The notes below the pieces were generated by a model. That model did not search any database. It had not been told where the DNA came from and saw only the letters and a program-made list of their open reading frames with translations. 64,000 nt of DNA from Ianthella basta (Eukaryota > Porifera > Demospongiae > Verongiida > Ianthellidae): the NCBI GenBank assembly GCA_964019415.1, contig OZ025881.1:1630280-1694279 (forward strand). The letters run 5' to 3'. Position 1 is the first letter of the stretch; each line of letters opens with the position of its first letter. Positions 1 through 12,941 of this stretch are shown piece by piece. The position numbers were made by a program, and so were the translations under genes.

Positions 1-557
1 ACTCAGTACTAACCTAACTTTCAAGCGCAAGTGCGCTGCCGCAGAAAACGGCCATAACATTTTCTCATAGTTTATCATCATCATCACCATTAAAGGATGA
101 TGATTTTTTGTTCTTCTCTTGACAAGAGTAGTGCATGAACCACAGTAGGTATTAGAAATATTTAACACAGTGTTACATCACTTGCCACTGGCTGTATTCC
201 ATTATACGTAGGTTAGAACCTCTGCATGCAAGTCTCACAAATGGGAGTAGACAGGCCTTCGTGAGACGTTACGTTGTGAGAGACATCATTTGGGATGATG
301 TCGACAAGCAGTTTGCTACAGGTTTCTGCCTACTCCTTCAGATTTGGTCCAGCGGACTTGCTACACCATTATATGTTTACTCGGAGGAGTATGTGTGGCC
401 AGCTTAGGCTGAAGTTAGCTTGCATGTTGTTTTGAAGGATATCCACAGTCGTGCTTTACCCTGCAACTTTTATTTACTGTACGGTTGGTTTCCAATCACT
501 GTTTCTAGCTGCTTGCTGACACCTTGAGCTTCATAGTCACAGAAATACAGTAAGTCC

Positions 558-616
558 AATAGGCCTTATGCACGTTTCGTTATTCCAGAAATGACGAAAC
601 ATGCATAAGGCCTATT
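558..616. repeat. Short perfect-type palindrome (hairpin)
   Basis: The left arm reads AATAGGCCTTATGCA then GTTTCGT. The right arm is its reverse complement, ACGAAAC then TGCATAAGGCCTATT, separated by about a dozen bases. This would fold into a hairpin of more than 20 bp. No coding potential is seen. It is probably a tiny fold-back element. Confidence 0.75.
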
Positions 617-1176
617 CCCACATCAATGTCCTATGGCTGTGAGTTAGTATGTAGCTACAGCTTAGCTAGTTACACACTATACAAAGTACAGAAGCTATAC
701 ATACGTAGTAAAGGGTTTCTACAAAAATTTTGGGATGGTACAGAAACAAGTAAAGCTGCTACACTGTGGAGCATTAACCATGGTCCGTACATGCAAGGAT
801 GTAGGACTATATACATCCTGTTGCCATGGTAATGTGCATCTAAACAATTATTCTTAATCTCAGAGAAGCTTTGTGCATGCTTCTAAATCCTGTAGACGTA
901 TATGGTGGGCAGAGTGCACGTGACAACAATTAATCCCACACATGTACTGTACATCGCGGGCAGAGTGTGCATGATGTTTATATGACGCATTACAGCCATT
1001 TCATTATATCTGCTGTAATATGCACTGGCGCTTCCTGCATTGTCATTGGCTGTCAATGATGCAGACATCATCAAGAGGAGAGAGGGTAGATGATTTTGAT
1101 TGGATTAGAGAACAGCTTGCATCTTTAAAACTGAAATGCTGCCCAATCAGTGTCTGCTAGTGTTTAGACCACTCAG
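617..1176. other. No gene seen
   Basis: Only short, low-quality open frames occur here. No splice-bounded exon or recognisable repeat was found. The flanking stretch 1-557 is likewise empty, apart from short TCA-rich sequence near 75-95. Confidence 0.5.
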
Positions 1177-1250
1177 TAGTCTCACATAGCCAGACCGCCA
1201 TTTTGGTCATGTGCGCGTGACCAAAATGGTGGTCTGGCTACATGAGACTA
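1177..1250. repeat. 74-bp palindromic element
   Basis: The sequence TAGTCTCACATAGCCAGACC followed by GCCATTTTGGTCA is repeated as its reverse complement after a short GTGCGCG centre. Only a few mismatches separate the arms. The outer piece (AAAATGGTGGTCTGGCTAC) recurs singly near 57252-57272, so this is a dispersed repeat rather than a one-off hairpin. Confidence 0.8.
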
Positions 1251-2335
1251 ACCACTCAGCACTTTTAGCTTTGCACTCCAAATCCTGCAGACACCTCTTG
1301 GGCTGTATTTAACTATTACATATGGTGTGATATTCTTGCATGTACGGACCATGGCCAATGCCCCTCTGTGTAGCACCCTTTACCTGTTTCTGCTATCCCT
1401 AAATTCTTACTATTTTGTAGAAAATTCTTATAGTTTCTATTAAGAGTAAACGGGAGTATGCAACACGTATCCTTGCGTGTATATCAGCAGCTTTCTAAAA
1501 CGATCAACAAGCAACAAGTCACACGTGGGCATGGTAATGCTACTTAATATTCTGATGTAATGGATAAATACTATTAACTTGATCTGCCGGTCTGTACATA
1601 CTCGGCATCGATTGTGCAGCTTCTCGGCTTGTTAGTGTGTGGGGTTTTTGAACAATTTCCAGAACATCCCAAGGAGGCTAGGCAAAATGCTCAGCCATAT
1701 TCTATACACAGACAACAGCCATGGATGAACAGCATATAATGATGGAGAGGGGCAGATGAACAACTAGACACACAACCAATCTTCTGGTCACCCCCAGAAT
1801 AGGTGTGAAGGATGGAGACACATAATTGCTGGTTGTGGGAAATACAGTTTGTATATACTGGAAACATAAGTGAATGATAAAAGGGCTGTGCAAGAAACCA
1901 TTAGTAATAATTAGACCAGTGTTGGTAGAGTGTTTAAACAACGCAATACCTGCCAAAGTGGTAAACATGTGTTAGTGCTAATCACATGATCTCAGGCCAA
2001 TGGATTCATGGGCACCATGTTTGCACGTTAGTTATGCGATAATTTGCTCAGTTCAGTGGAAGAGAGATGTAGCACTCCCTCAATTCATTGTCCCACCGAG
2101 CACAACACTGTGGACAGTGACCTGAGTTCTTTTGCCTACCTCCCAAGACCCTCCAGCTGAAATCTCCAATATGGGAGTAGCAACAATTACACAGCCAGCA
2201 GCTTCGCTGCTACAGACATAACAAAAAGTTCTACCACTCACTCCATATGCCCATCCCCATGTGTTTGACTTCTGCTCTTTGGCACAGAAGTGGAAAAGTT
2301 GGTTATTGTCTTAAACTGTGTCACTGACTGGCTCG
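1251..2335. other. No gene seen
   Basis: Long frames here, such as a minus frame over 1702-1968, look like random translation of low-complexity sequence and have no domain signature. A 20-bp motif at 1518-1537 (GTCACACGTGGGCATGGTAA) recurs at 5406-5425 and, inverted with one change, at 5819-5838. Confidence 0.45.
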
Positions 2336-2946
2336 CTATAATATGTGAGCGGATATGAGAAAACGACCCACTTCGTGCGGTGTATCAATTTTGAGTTAGT
2401 GACATCGTGTTAAAGCAGAGTGGTTGAGCTCTCTATTGCCCTTTGTTGCACTTCGATTGCTGCTTCAGCTCCCGAGGATACGCTTGCCAAAAATACAAAA
2501 TAATGCTAGGTGCTTGGCCGAAATAAGGCGTTTAAACATGGACTTCCAGTCACGGCACAAATGGCGGACAGCTGGGGTTGGTCGTCATGGGAAGTGTATC
2601 TGCCTCGTTCTCAGCAAGAGAAGGTCTTCACGCTCGTTGGGAATGCTGGAGTAGTGTACATATGTCAACTTTGAGCAAGGCCTGGTTACATCGAAGAACG
2701 TTGGTAGCTTTTTACACTTATGTGTCATGTTCATATACGTCGCGCCTGACGGCCACCGTGTAAATTTGCAGTCTTTGTTTGAGCTTCAGAGAAGGACTAT
2801 AGGCCACAAGATAGGGACTGTACCATAGATATGAATGATGTCATAATCCGTTTTTCGGTGAAATATCACCCGCATCACTGTTTTGTCCCATAGCTATTGT
2901 TTACGCGCGAAGTGGGTCGTTTTCTCAAATCTGCTCACATATAATG
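2336..2946. mobile_element. MITE-like element with about 40-bp terminal inverted repeats
   Basis: The left end reads TATAATATGTGAGCGGATATGAGAAAACGACCCACTTCG. The right end, read in reverse complement, carries ATATGTGAGCAGATTTGAGAAAACGACCCACTTCG, so the ends match at most positions. The interior of about 530 bp has only short open frames on the plus strand near 2424-2763 and no transposase motif. This is best read as a non-autonomous DNA transposon. Confidence 0.75.
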
Positions 2947-3197
2947 AACACTAAAGGGTACAATAAGTGATTTAACCTTCTGTCATGTAACCTGTTATGA
3001 AGGATCCTATTGGCTGGAGGTCACATGATCAGCAGTAATGATGGTAAATCACAACCCCATGTCCTAGTAAGGTACATGGTGATACGAACTGGCTTATCTG
3101 GCTGCCGTGAACTAATTATACTATACTCTGGCATTGAAGCAGATGAATACAGAGCTAGAAACAAACAGAAACTTCAACAATAAAACAAACAGCTCAC

Positions 3198-3314
3198 CAT
3201 TTCAACACCAGCAATATCTGGGACCAGACCAGGGATTCTCCCTATCCATCTAATGGTACCATATCCTCGTGGGTACTCCAATTCCACTGTACTGCCTACC
3301 TCCAACTTGCATTC
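3198..3314 (-). CDS. Isolated CAP-Gly exon, CYLD-like
   Basis: A 117-bp (39-codon) minus-strand exon lies between a good acceptor (CCTCCTCCTTAG) and donor (ATG|GTGAGC) and is phase 0 at both ends. Its translation contains LEVGSTVELEYP followed by GYGTIRWIG and ends AGVEM. The GxIRWIG...AGxE pattern is what I recall from the CAP-Gly domains of CYLD, the deubiquitinase that trims linear and K63 chains. CAP-Gly domains also occur in tubulin-folding cofactors and dynactin, but the IRWIG and LAGLE-like spacing favours CYLD. No flanking CYLD exons were found: no second CAP-Gly and no USP catalytic Cys/His box. It may belong to a gene continuing below position 1, be an orphan exon, or be a pseudogene piece. 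Confidence 0.6.
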
Positions 3315-5043
3315 CTAAGGAGGAGGAAGGGAAGCAGGTAAAGAATGTTACACTCTGCCGTAAGTATTGCATGATGCACATATCACACAATTAAGAAATA
3401 ACAAAATGTGTTTGTTTGCTGGTAAGCACTCCGTGACATGGCTGTATATATGGTAAAGTATCCAGTTCATAGCTCCAAGATGTGAATTGGATACTTATAC
3501 CACAGATATTCCAGTCTGTCTTTGAATGGTATATCATGAATTGTGAGGATTAATATTACAATATTAGTGGTCACACCCACCATGTGACACTGCAGCCAAA
3601 TGAGCTGCTTGTATGAAGCATATGGAGGGTGCACATGAATTTAGTGTATATAGAAGGGACATCTGAGGCCTGTAATGCCATAAACATTCTCCCCTGTCAA
3701 AACGGTTCTGCCAGATATTGACGACCATGAACCCAATTGATTTCACCCTTACTCCTGCTGTGACTAAGGCTTGCAATTGATTGAGTGTGTGTAACTGTGT
3801 ACTGTGACATATCTTTACACTTCACAATGTACAAGACACCAACTAAGTTTGATGACATTCAATAAGTACTTAGATTATGCTACTTTAGAGACTGTTCATC
3901 AATTTTTGGCACAACAACTTACTAAAGAAAGGTCAAACATTTCACACACTTCTTTACAGCTCTGTTTTATAGATGAACCAAGAATCGAGAGGAACTTTAG
4001 TTTTATGCCTAGGATTAGGTGATTTTAATGGCCATCATGATGCCATACCTTATCTGCGAGAAATGCTCGACAGCATTTACAACAGAGTTTAATTCAAACA
4101 CTATCTCCTGTAACAATCTATTTAATGGAAGGAATTGATCATGAGTGGAAGTATAACTGCAGTCCAATGATGGGGGGGAGAGGCATGGTGGACTATGGTC
4201 TGGAGACTGATAGCGAGTGTGTCTAGAGAAAGGCGCCATTTGTGTTATTACTGTCCACAAACCTTTAGAACGGCAAAGGGCTCAAAGGGATGTAGTGCTG
4301 AAGACCAGAAGTGAATGTGCCCAGTCAAAGACATTACACTATCCTCAATTAGATATATTTGCTATTAGTCTCCAGACCATAGTCCTCTCCATCAGACTGC
4401 TACTGTCATTTTGCTCATGATTCCTTAATATTGACTTTTCAGAAGAGACTGAAGACATTGAAGTAGAAGTTACAATAAGCACACATGGCACTGCCAATCA
4501 CTTCACCCATCACCAGAATCTTGCACTGTCTTTACAACTATTTCAAGTTTAACAAACTCACGAGGCGCCTGCACACCTAAAACTCGAAATACAAGCAATT
4601 CCCATTTATGCCGTGAATGTTCAATAGTTCATATAGTTGGGGACGCAGTATTGCTGATGGCCTGAAAGACATATCAAGATGTTACAGATAGTTGGTTTGT
4701 AACAGTTTAAAGTCTCCAGATTAGCCAGGGCAGTCATCCAGTTATAGCACCCCTAGAAAACTGTCAAAACGCTTTGCTGACTGCTTTACTGATTGACACA
4801 ACATTCTGAACAAGGATGTGCATGTTACTTTGTACTTGGAAAGAGGTATATGCAGGCTATAAAGGCTAACCTAGAAATAAATCCAAAGATTTGCTTGTCT
4901 CCATCACACTTGTCAAGGGATCACTTGATTTTTTTGTATTTGGGTATCTCACAGGAGAGCATTTAGGTATGCATTTACTATACATTTACTATGGTACCCT
5001 TTGTAAACCAATAATAGCCCTAATAAACTAAATGTTCTATGCC
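3315..5043. other. Unassigned sequence
   Basis: Plus-strand frames at 3804-4022 and 4217-4420 have somewhat protein-like composition but no motif I recognise and no convincing splice pair. I see no RNA gene. The stretch may contain decayed transposon coding sequence. Confidence 0.35.
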
Positions 5044-5152
5044 CATGCTACGTCCATATCCATAGTCATGTTACATCCGTACCAGTAGTTGTACTACGTC
5101 CATACCAGTAGATACGTCTGCAACAGTAGTCATGCTATGCTCATACCAGTAG
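5044..5152 (+). repeat. Minisatellite, about 23-bp unit
   Basis: Four to five degenerate copies of a unit close to CATGCTACGTCCATACCAGTAGT follow one another. Later copies are shortened. There is no coding role. Confidence 0.6.
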
Positions 5153-5462
5153 TCGGGCTAGGCCTCCACATGGAGGCATGGCATACTGTGCCTGCACACA
5201 GTATTATATTTGTATATCTGATGAAGAAGACGACCATTAGCTAAGGTTGAAGAGGTAGCAAAGATTGAACAATAAGAATAGTAGGACGTGTCAACCACGG
5301 AGGTGGAAACGTCTTACTGTTCTAGCAAGAATACATAAGAGATAAGAGAATGCAACAGTGTTTATTCACTGTTGACAGCATTCTTCAAAAATGACTTAGT
5401 AAAACGTCACACGTGGGCATGGTAACAACATTAAGAATTCTTATGCAATGCATGAATATCCT

Positions 5463-8400
5463 TCAGACCAGCACACATATAAAGTACCATTGAAGCATTT
5501 GCCTGACCATGGTTCGATGGTTAAATGAGAGCTGCAACAATGTTTGGATGCCAATTGCTCTTAAGGTCTTCTGACAGTACTGCAAGTTCTCTGCGAATGT
5601 GACAAGATCGAGAGAGGCTGTACTCACACTTCGCAGCTGCAATTGTTTGTCATCTATTCTGAAAGTCGCCAAGCCTGAAGCTTTCCACTGATTGTCCCTG
5701 CCTTATAGTGTATTGTCTGCTTTGCTAACCTCTTACGAGGTATTGTAGGCGACTCTGTAAGCATGATGCTGAAAGACTTGGCGTTCCAGGGTCCCCCTTA
5801 TGTAAGAAAAATAATGGGTTACCATGCCTACGTGTGACGTTATACTACAAAATACTAGAACCATCCCAAGCACAACCTTCACTGCACTCACCTCTGCCCT
5901 GCTGAACCACAGTCTGACAAGATGAACATTCTTATTTACAGTGTGAAGCTGGACAAAGTCAGTGCTTTCTCCCTTGACGGCCTGCTGTCTACAGCTGCGG
6001 TACACCTCCTTCATCAGCTGTGGCAGGGTCTGCTCTGTATCCAGGAAGGGGGACACGTAGCGGATAGCAACCAGAACATGGTTGAGTACCTGTTCATTGT
6101 ACTCCTCGTGCTGCAAGTGTGATGTGATGAGGGTGTGCTGCTGCATGAAGAAACTGGCTCCCTCTTTCCCCTTGAAGTTCTTCTCCTGCAGGAACTGATA
6201 GAAGTCAGCACTGTCCTTTACCACAGCAAAGATACCCAGAGCATGCCAGTTCTCATCAGTGAGGTCAAGGATCTGCCTTATTTCTGCAAGGTGCTCCTCA
6301 GACTTAATAGCATTAAGCTCTGTCTTCCCTTCCTTTGATACCAAGATACTGTGGATCTCAAGAAGTCTAGTCATTCCAGGGTGATCAAGGCAGCCAGTCA
6401 TGTGGTACTGCTCACACACACCATGAATGTTATCAATGTAGTCTGCAAATTGGATCAGATCCAGGATGGACTTTATGCCACGCATATCCTTGTGCTGGTC
6501 AATGCCAGGGAACCGAAAGGACTGCAGGACGTCGAGCTCATAGGTGACATTCACTGCTCCAATTACCTCCTGGAAACAGCCTAGACTACAAAGGCTCCCA
6601 TAAGTTGCCTCTCCCAATAGGATACTCTTTAGGAAGGACTCTGTGTCTCTCAGGGCTTGCAGGAATCTCTAAGAGCAGGAATAGTAATCACCACAAGAAT
6701 TGGTAAAGCACAGCTGATAAAAGAAATATCAGTATCAATGTATGATCTTTAACATCATTTGCTACTACTTATGCACAGTCTGCTACAGAATGCAAAGAAA
6801 GATGCTTACGTCCATAGTCTGTCTACTGCCTTCAGGATGTTCAGCTGTGGACTCCTGGTCTGGAATAGCTAACACATCCTCCATGCCTGCAAACAGAGTT
6901 GAGGCAACCGATGCTTTGGAGGGTGCTGCAGGCACTTTAGAGTCTGAGGACTGCTGTGCCTGCAATCTTTCCTGCAAATACTGTGAAAACATGTGGCTCT
7001 TGTGCATAGAGAAGTGGACCAGAAAGTCAATGAGATAGACAATGGGTGTGAGGAATTGATGTAGTTTCTCATCCAGTGCCTTCAAGTCTTTCATCCGAAC
7101 AGAGTGAAACTTTATATCTCTCTTTTCTTCCTCCACAAAATGTATAGTTTGCAGTAGGCGGCTCTCATAGTTTTCAACAGTGCTGTCGAGAAGATCAATG
7201 ACAACTTTGGGGATTGCCACATTGTAGCTATGTAGCACACCAAGCACAGAGCACCTGTGGAAGAAGAGCAGTACCTCAGCAGCTGATCAAGGGGTCCCCC
7301 TGCTCAAACAAACAATCACACACACTCACACACACACAGAGCTATCCATCAGTTACCTTCTTCCAACACTGTCAATGCGAATTAAAGTATCCTTCACAGA
7401 TGGCTTGAGCGCCTGCATGTCTGTCTTCATTTGCAAACCAGTGTCCAGGCTCACCTCCAGTGCCTCAATGTGGAGGGACAATGCTATCTTGTGCAAGGGA
7501 ATTGCCATATTTGCATAGTCCAATATTTCCTCTTCAGTCCAGTCCCCATTGATAATCTTTTGTTCCCAAGAGCGGATAAACTGCTGTATTTCTTGGACCC
7601 ACTGAAAGTATTTCCTCATGTGGTCATTTTTGCACCGCTCCACCACATCTGGCACACTTTGCAGGGATGTGACACTGAATACCTTGCTGTACACTGAGTA
7701 CACCTGTGCCAACAGGGACACAGCCATGTGGCTGTCACGGCACCATGACAGGTCCAAGGAGCCAATATCAGGCTTCACGAGCAGACAGGTTTTGGCCAGT
7801 ATTTCCCAGTACCATGAGAATGAGACAGTCAATGGGGTGTCCCATGAGGTGACTTCCTTGTAGTGAGCACACAGCTTTGAAAGAACAATTCGCAGGGTTT
7901 CAACTTCTTGAGGAGCCTTAACACGAGACAATTGGGACAAGTGAACCTTCTGTATGATCACAAACTACAGTTGGAACAAAGCAAAGTAGAAAACAATGCA
8001 ATGTGTAACCCATATCATATGAATATACAATATCAAGTGCACGAAGCTGCACAGTCACGAGTTTCACCTCATGCACATGGGAACTGCATGCAGTTACACA
8101 TGCTTGCTCACCTTTGCCAGGACAGACAGGACCACCTCCTGCAGTGGAGTGAACGTTTCCCTCTCACACTGTGGTGGACACCATGCAGTAAGGGGTTAAT
8201 TCATCACATCTAAGCAACTCACCAAAATGCAGTAACAACTGAGATCATTTGGCATTCTAACCCCTCCAACCACAGAAAGGCAGCCAACATGCCTTCATTG
8301 CCCAATGCATTATTGATTTTACACTTCCTACCTACAGTATGTTAAAATACAATGCACCTCTGAAGTAGTCTCCTATACTCCTTGGTAATTAATTCATTCT

Positions 8401-11400
8401 ATAGCTTACATCATCAGGCATGCACCCCTCCATCACAGCCATCATTGTGGTTAAAGTTATGGTCCAGTCACTTCACTAAATGCAGAGATGCGGCAACAGC
8501 ACTAATCATATTGTGTACATATTTCATGTTCATTCTGCAATCTGATTGGTGTATGTGGTGCTCTGATCCCACACAATTTAGTATATGGTTTGAAAGAAGC
8601 CAGACACTCCCTACATACGTAGGTGGAGGGGCTAGCATACCAGAACAAACCATAATTCTTCACACAATCACTACATACGTACCACAAATTCCTGAAACCA
8701 CCGGGCAGTGTGCACTCCAGCTAGTCTTTTCTTTTGGATGTAAGTCACTACATACTGTCCCAAGTCTCTCTTCATTTCCATGAGGTCTGCAATCTCCTTA
8801 TCATCAACATTCCTATCTGACAGGAGGTGGCCCGTTTCCAGTGAAAGGACGGCAGGGATGAAGGTGGTGTTATCTCTGTAGATATCGGCTGAAGCCTTGA
8901 TCACATCCACAAACATCTTGTGGTAAGCACTCTCACATTTAGGCCACCTACACCACAAGAAACACACACACAGGTATGTACATTGAGTCAATACATCATG
9001 CAATTATGGTAATGTGACTAATGTGGAGCATCTGTATAACCCATGTAGGTGCTCATGAAAACAAATAGAAGCATCCGTACAGTGTGATATTATCGTACAT
9101 GAGAACTGAATTATCAGTCTTCAAATACACTACGCTTGTAATCTGCACACTGTACACACATAACCAGCTATGGAAGCTCCTGGTAAACAATTAGGGCAAT
9201 TTCACTAGTACTGGTCTATTTGTTGCAGCTATGTATGTATGCTGAAAAACAAAGTAGTACTCATTGCAGCGTTGTCGTGCAAGCAGGTTATTCAGCTACA
9301 TCACAACCCAAAGAAATGGTCTATCAGTAATAAGCCATTGTGTGGCCATAGCAGGTACTTTCTACTGCTGTCTACTACTACATACCTATATAGAGCATTA
9401 GTAAAACTGTGTGGCCAAATCAGCAACTGTGTGGCATAATAGCAGGTTGTTCAATACAGATGACATCAGATCAATCTATTCTTTGATAGACATCTGTGCA
9501 CTCTGCCCACGCAACATCTATTACAAACTAGCTCTCTCACCTATGCCTCAGGTCAGGTAGAATCAGCGAATAGATGCCCGCTACCATGTATGGCAATGGG
9601 ATCTATGTATATATGTGTAGGGCAATTTCATGGGTGATATAGTGATCTAGGACACTCAGTACTCAGCATGTGTGCCTCAAGCTTTAGGCCTGCTTTACAT
9701 TAAAATGTTATCACCAGAAGATGGAGCAATTCTGCTACATTCACACCTTTGTTTTAAACAATATTTTTCAACGTTAAATGCGTTTGAGGCTTACCAGAAC
9801 GACTCTCCCTGAAGAGTGACAGACTAACTCTATGGCACTTGGCCTTTAAACATTTTCCACTGCTTTCGCCACCTTGCATTCCATTGTAGCCATTTTAGTG
9901 TAAACATTGCTAATAGGGATTGCTATCTAGAGAAATTGTTCAGCACCTGAACAAGAAGATGTTCATGTACTGCAATAAGGACTTAAGAACCTGTGTATTC
10001 CTAAAGAAGCTTTATTAATAACCATTATCAAGACATCGGTTCAAATTATAAATGAACAAACACTGAGAAACAAAAGAAACTGAAAGACCAATAAAAATCT
10101 CACTTTTTGAAGAAGATCTGCAGTAGCTGACTGAAATCTCCACTGAGCGGGGCAACAACCCTGCACCTTTTACTTTGGTACCCCTCCAAGTACTCCTTGA
10201 CGAGCTAGTGATGCAACGTATCAATTCAGCAATTAAGCAAGTTACTAAGAATGCAGCATACACTATCATAAGGAGCACATGTGCATGTACACACATATGC
10301 AACTCCATGCAGCCATGCAACTGTACCTCCATGCGGATGATGGGCAAAGATTTCAGGTACACCACAAACTGGCTGAGGTCCATGGCCTTCATGTCTTCTT
10401 CAACTTTTGTTTTAAACTGCACAGTAGGGCAAAGTACAGTAGCTTCTGCCTTAGCATCGTGCATGGATAACATGTATCATGATATGTAAAAATTGTGACC
10501 CTGTCAGTGTAATCTCCAGGAAATAGTTCCAAAGCGTAGACCCAAGTACAGTCTACTTTGTATCGCTAATGTGCCTCTTTTAAGAGTGTGAAGAGTACTA
10601 TGTGATGTGATGGGCACGTGAAAGGATTTCAAGGAATATGAGAGAGCACAATGGCTGCAAAAGGTGCTGTGCCCTTTGGAAAGAGGCTATAGACAGAACA
10701 CTGCAACCTAAGTATTGGCAAAGATAGTTCAGAAACAATGAGGGTGGAGCAGTGTCATTCGGCAATACTTGGAATGCATGCATAGCTTATGTTTGAAAGA
10801 TAAAATCTACTAACACACTCAGCAATCCGTACATCTGGCAGCATCTCAGTGTATCAGCATGGGCTTCATCTATAGATATACATTGGCAGAGTAAGGATAG
10901 TTGAACCTGGTTCGTGAGCTACAGCTAACTAATAATAAAGTGAAGATGACAATGAAATGCAAATAATGTCGAGGCCTACATAAAAGTGCATTTTTGCTCA
11001 GAAGTATAGGGGTAGACAAGTTCTGTATAGTCGGGGTTCCATTTAGGATGCATTGGGAAGGGTGGGTGGGAGGTGTAGTTCGGAATTCAAAAAGTATATA
11101 GGTATGCCGCCAAGGGGATCTGGGATCATGCCTGAAGGAAATTCTGATTCTGATGCAATCTGAGAGGTACAAACACATTTATGCCACATTTATGCCACAT
11201 TTTTACTGCAAAGGGCAATCATCTTGGGTCGGAAGCAGGGGGAGGGGGCAGCTTCCCTTTCCCCCAGTAGAGTGAATCCTGATAGTGTCCAGAACCCACT
11301 CCCATTCCCCACCTACCCACCCACCTTGTCATTCAGGCCACTCTTTATCCTTGACCTAAGCTGTTGTCTATCACCCTTCAACTCAGTAGCTAGGTCTTTC

Positions 11401-12941
11401 ACTGCAGCACACATGGCATCAGGTTCAGTCAGCAAGGTTGCACCTATCATGCTGCCCCACCACAGACACAGGCTGAAGATGATGGGTGAATCCTGTTCTG
11501 TACTGCTGGAGTCCTCAAAGCAGCTAGCAGCCGTTGACAGAAATTGCACACCCTGCATCCGCAAATGCAAGCAGTAAGTTAAAGCACACACTCCACGAAT
11601 TTTTGCTCAACTGAACAAACTACACCCACCTCTTTCAGGATCTTTGCTATATCCTTGCTGGTGCTAAGACTACGAAGACATTTATTTGCATTCATGTGTG
11701 AGACAAAGCAAACTGTGTGTGAGTGGCAAAGGAACTTCACAAGCTGTGCCTTGTCCTGGAATAGAGTTCCTGCCATTGAATCCATCAGAGCCCTGTACAG
11801 AAAATAAAGAGTTGCGTATGACAATGAGATAGAGCAGTGATATTACAATTCTGCAAATTGCAAGTAAAACAATAATTATATGCACCTTACTAAATGTTAG
11901 AACAAAACTACACAGGAAATAGTGGTAGGTCACAGCTTGGCATCCCTTCTGCTAATGTGGTCATGTCGGACTATCACATTCATAGGGCTATTGTGAATCA
12001 TCATGAACATGTTGTAAGAAGTTGCAACAATTCAGACAGTTACACCTCTGGGGAAGGGTACTTCTGTGCACAGATAATGCCTTGTTCTGTGTATGCAAAG
12101 GTGCCACGAACATGCTAGTTGTGGACTATGTGACACTGCACGGGCTGCTGTGTGCAATGCTTGTCTCACGTGAGTTGAGTGAAGTAACGTTGCTTGCCAT
12201 GATCCACCACCATGTCTGCAAGGTCGAAACCAGAGAAGCGCATCCTGGGTGGAAGGTTCAACTTCATACCAAGCTGGATGGCAGCACCAATGCCTTTTAA
12301 TTCCTCCTGTGTGATCGGTGCTTTGCCATATTTCTAAGCAATGTATAATACAACACCTCTTGACTACCATGCAGCAACCAACTAACACTATCTCCAATGA
12401 ATAACACTACATACAGTATGTGCAATGATTGGCACCAGTGCCCATTTGCCACTTCCTTTATGACTGCCCATGCGTACGTACGTATGCATGGGCGGGGGGG
12501 TTGCTGCTACACAATCTCCATTGTGCAATTCTCAGACTAAAGGATAATGGCCAATCAGTACAAACACAAGTATATTCCTTAAGGATGTAATGTACAGTAC
12601 GGAAAAAATGGCGAATGTAAACGGGTATCGTACCATACCGAACCGAACCGTGCTGTATCAGACCGTACCAGGGTAGCGTAAACGTGGCATAACTCCAATA
12701 TCCTTGATCCAGATCATTAAAGGTTAGGAGAATACGTCCCAAAAACTGTATTACACAATTACAGATTTACATACAGTACCAGGAGTACTGTACATAGGAG
12801 ATCTCTTATGTACTCTTGACAGTACTGAATCAGTCAAAACAATGGAGATACAATTACACTGCACCTCAGCAGCAATGAAGCTCTTCCACCTCTCAAGAAG
12901 AACACCTCCTGACTCTGTCCTCAAGCAGTTGAACTTCAGAT
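5463..12941 (-). CDS. RNF213-like (mysterin-like) gene, phase-consistent downstream exon chain
   Basis: Twelve minus-strand exons with good splice signals and consistent phase: 12941-12865, 12333-12170, 11792-11630, 11552-11325, 10416-10327, 10204-10104, 8947-8683, 8168-8112, 7949-7357, 7254-6810, 6668-5892 and 5687-5463. Together they give about 1060 residues, mostly helical. Segments such as LQHEEYNEQVLNH, LHTVNKNVHLVRLWFSRAE and FADYIDNIHGVCEQY are what I associate with the N-terminal arm ahead of the AAA ATPase core of RNF213, a giant E3 ligase that ubiquitylates bacterial LPS. Catalytic parts (Walker motifs, RING) are not present. The last exon runs into a TGA at 5463-5465, so either the 3' part lies outside, an alternative donor is used, or the gene is truncated. 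The family call rests on recollection; that these are coding exons is much firmer. Confidence 0.55.

Noticed and set aside
5217..5310. Possible hammerhead from CTGATGAAG (5219) and GGTGGAAACGTC (5303)
   Set aside because: The boxes are about 70 bp apart without a matching stem II or stem I, so no hammerhead fold is supported.
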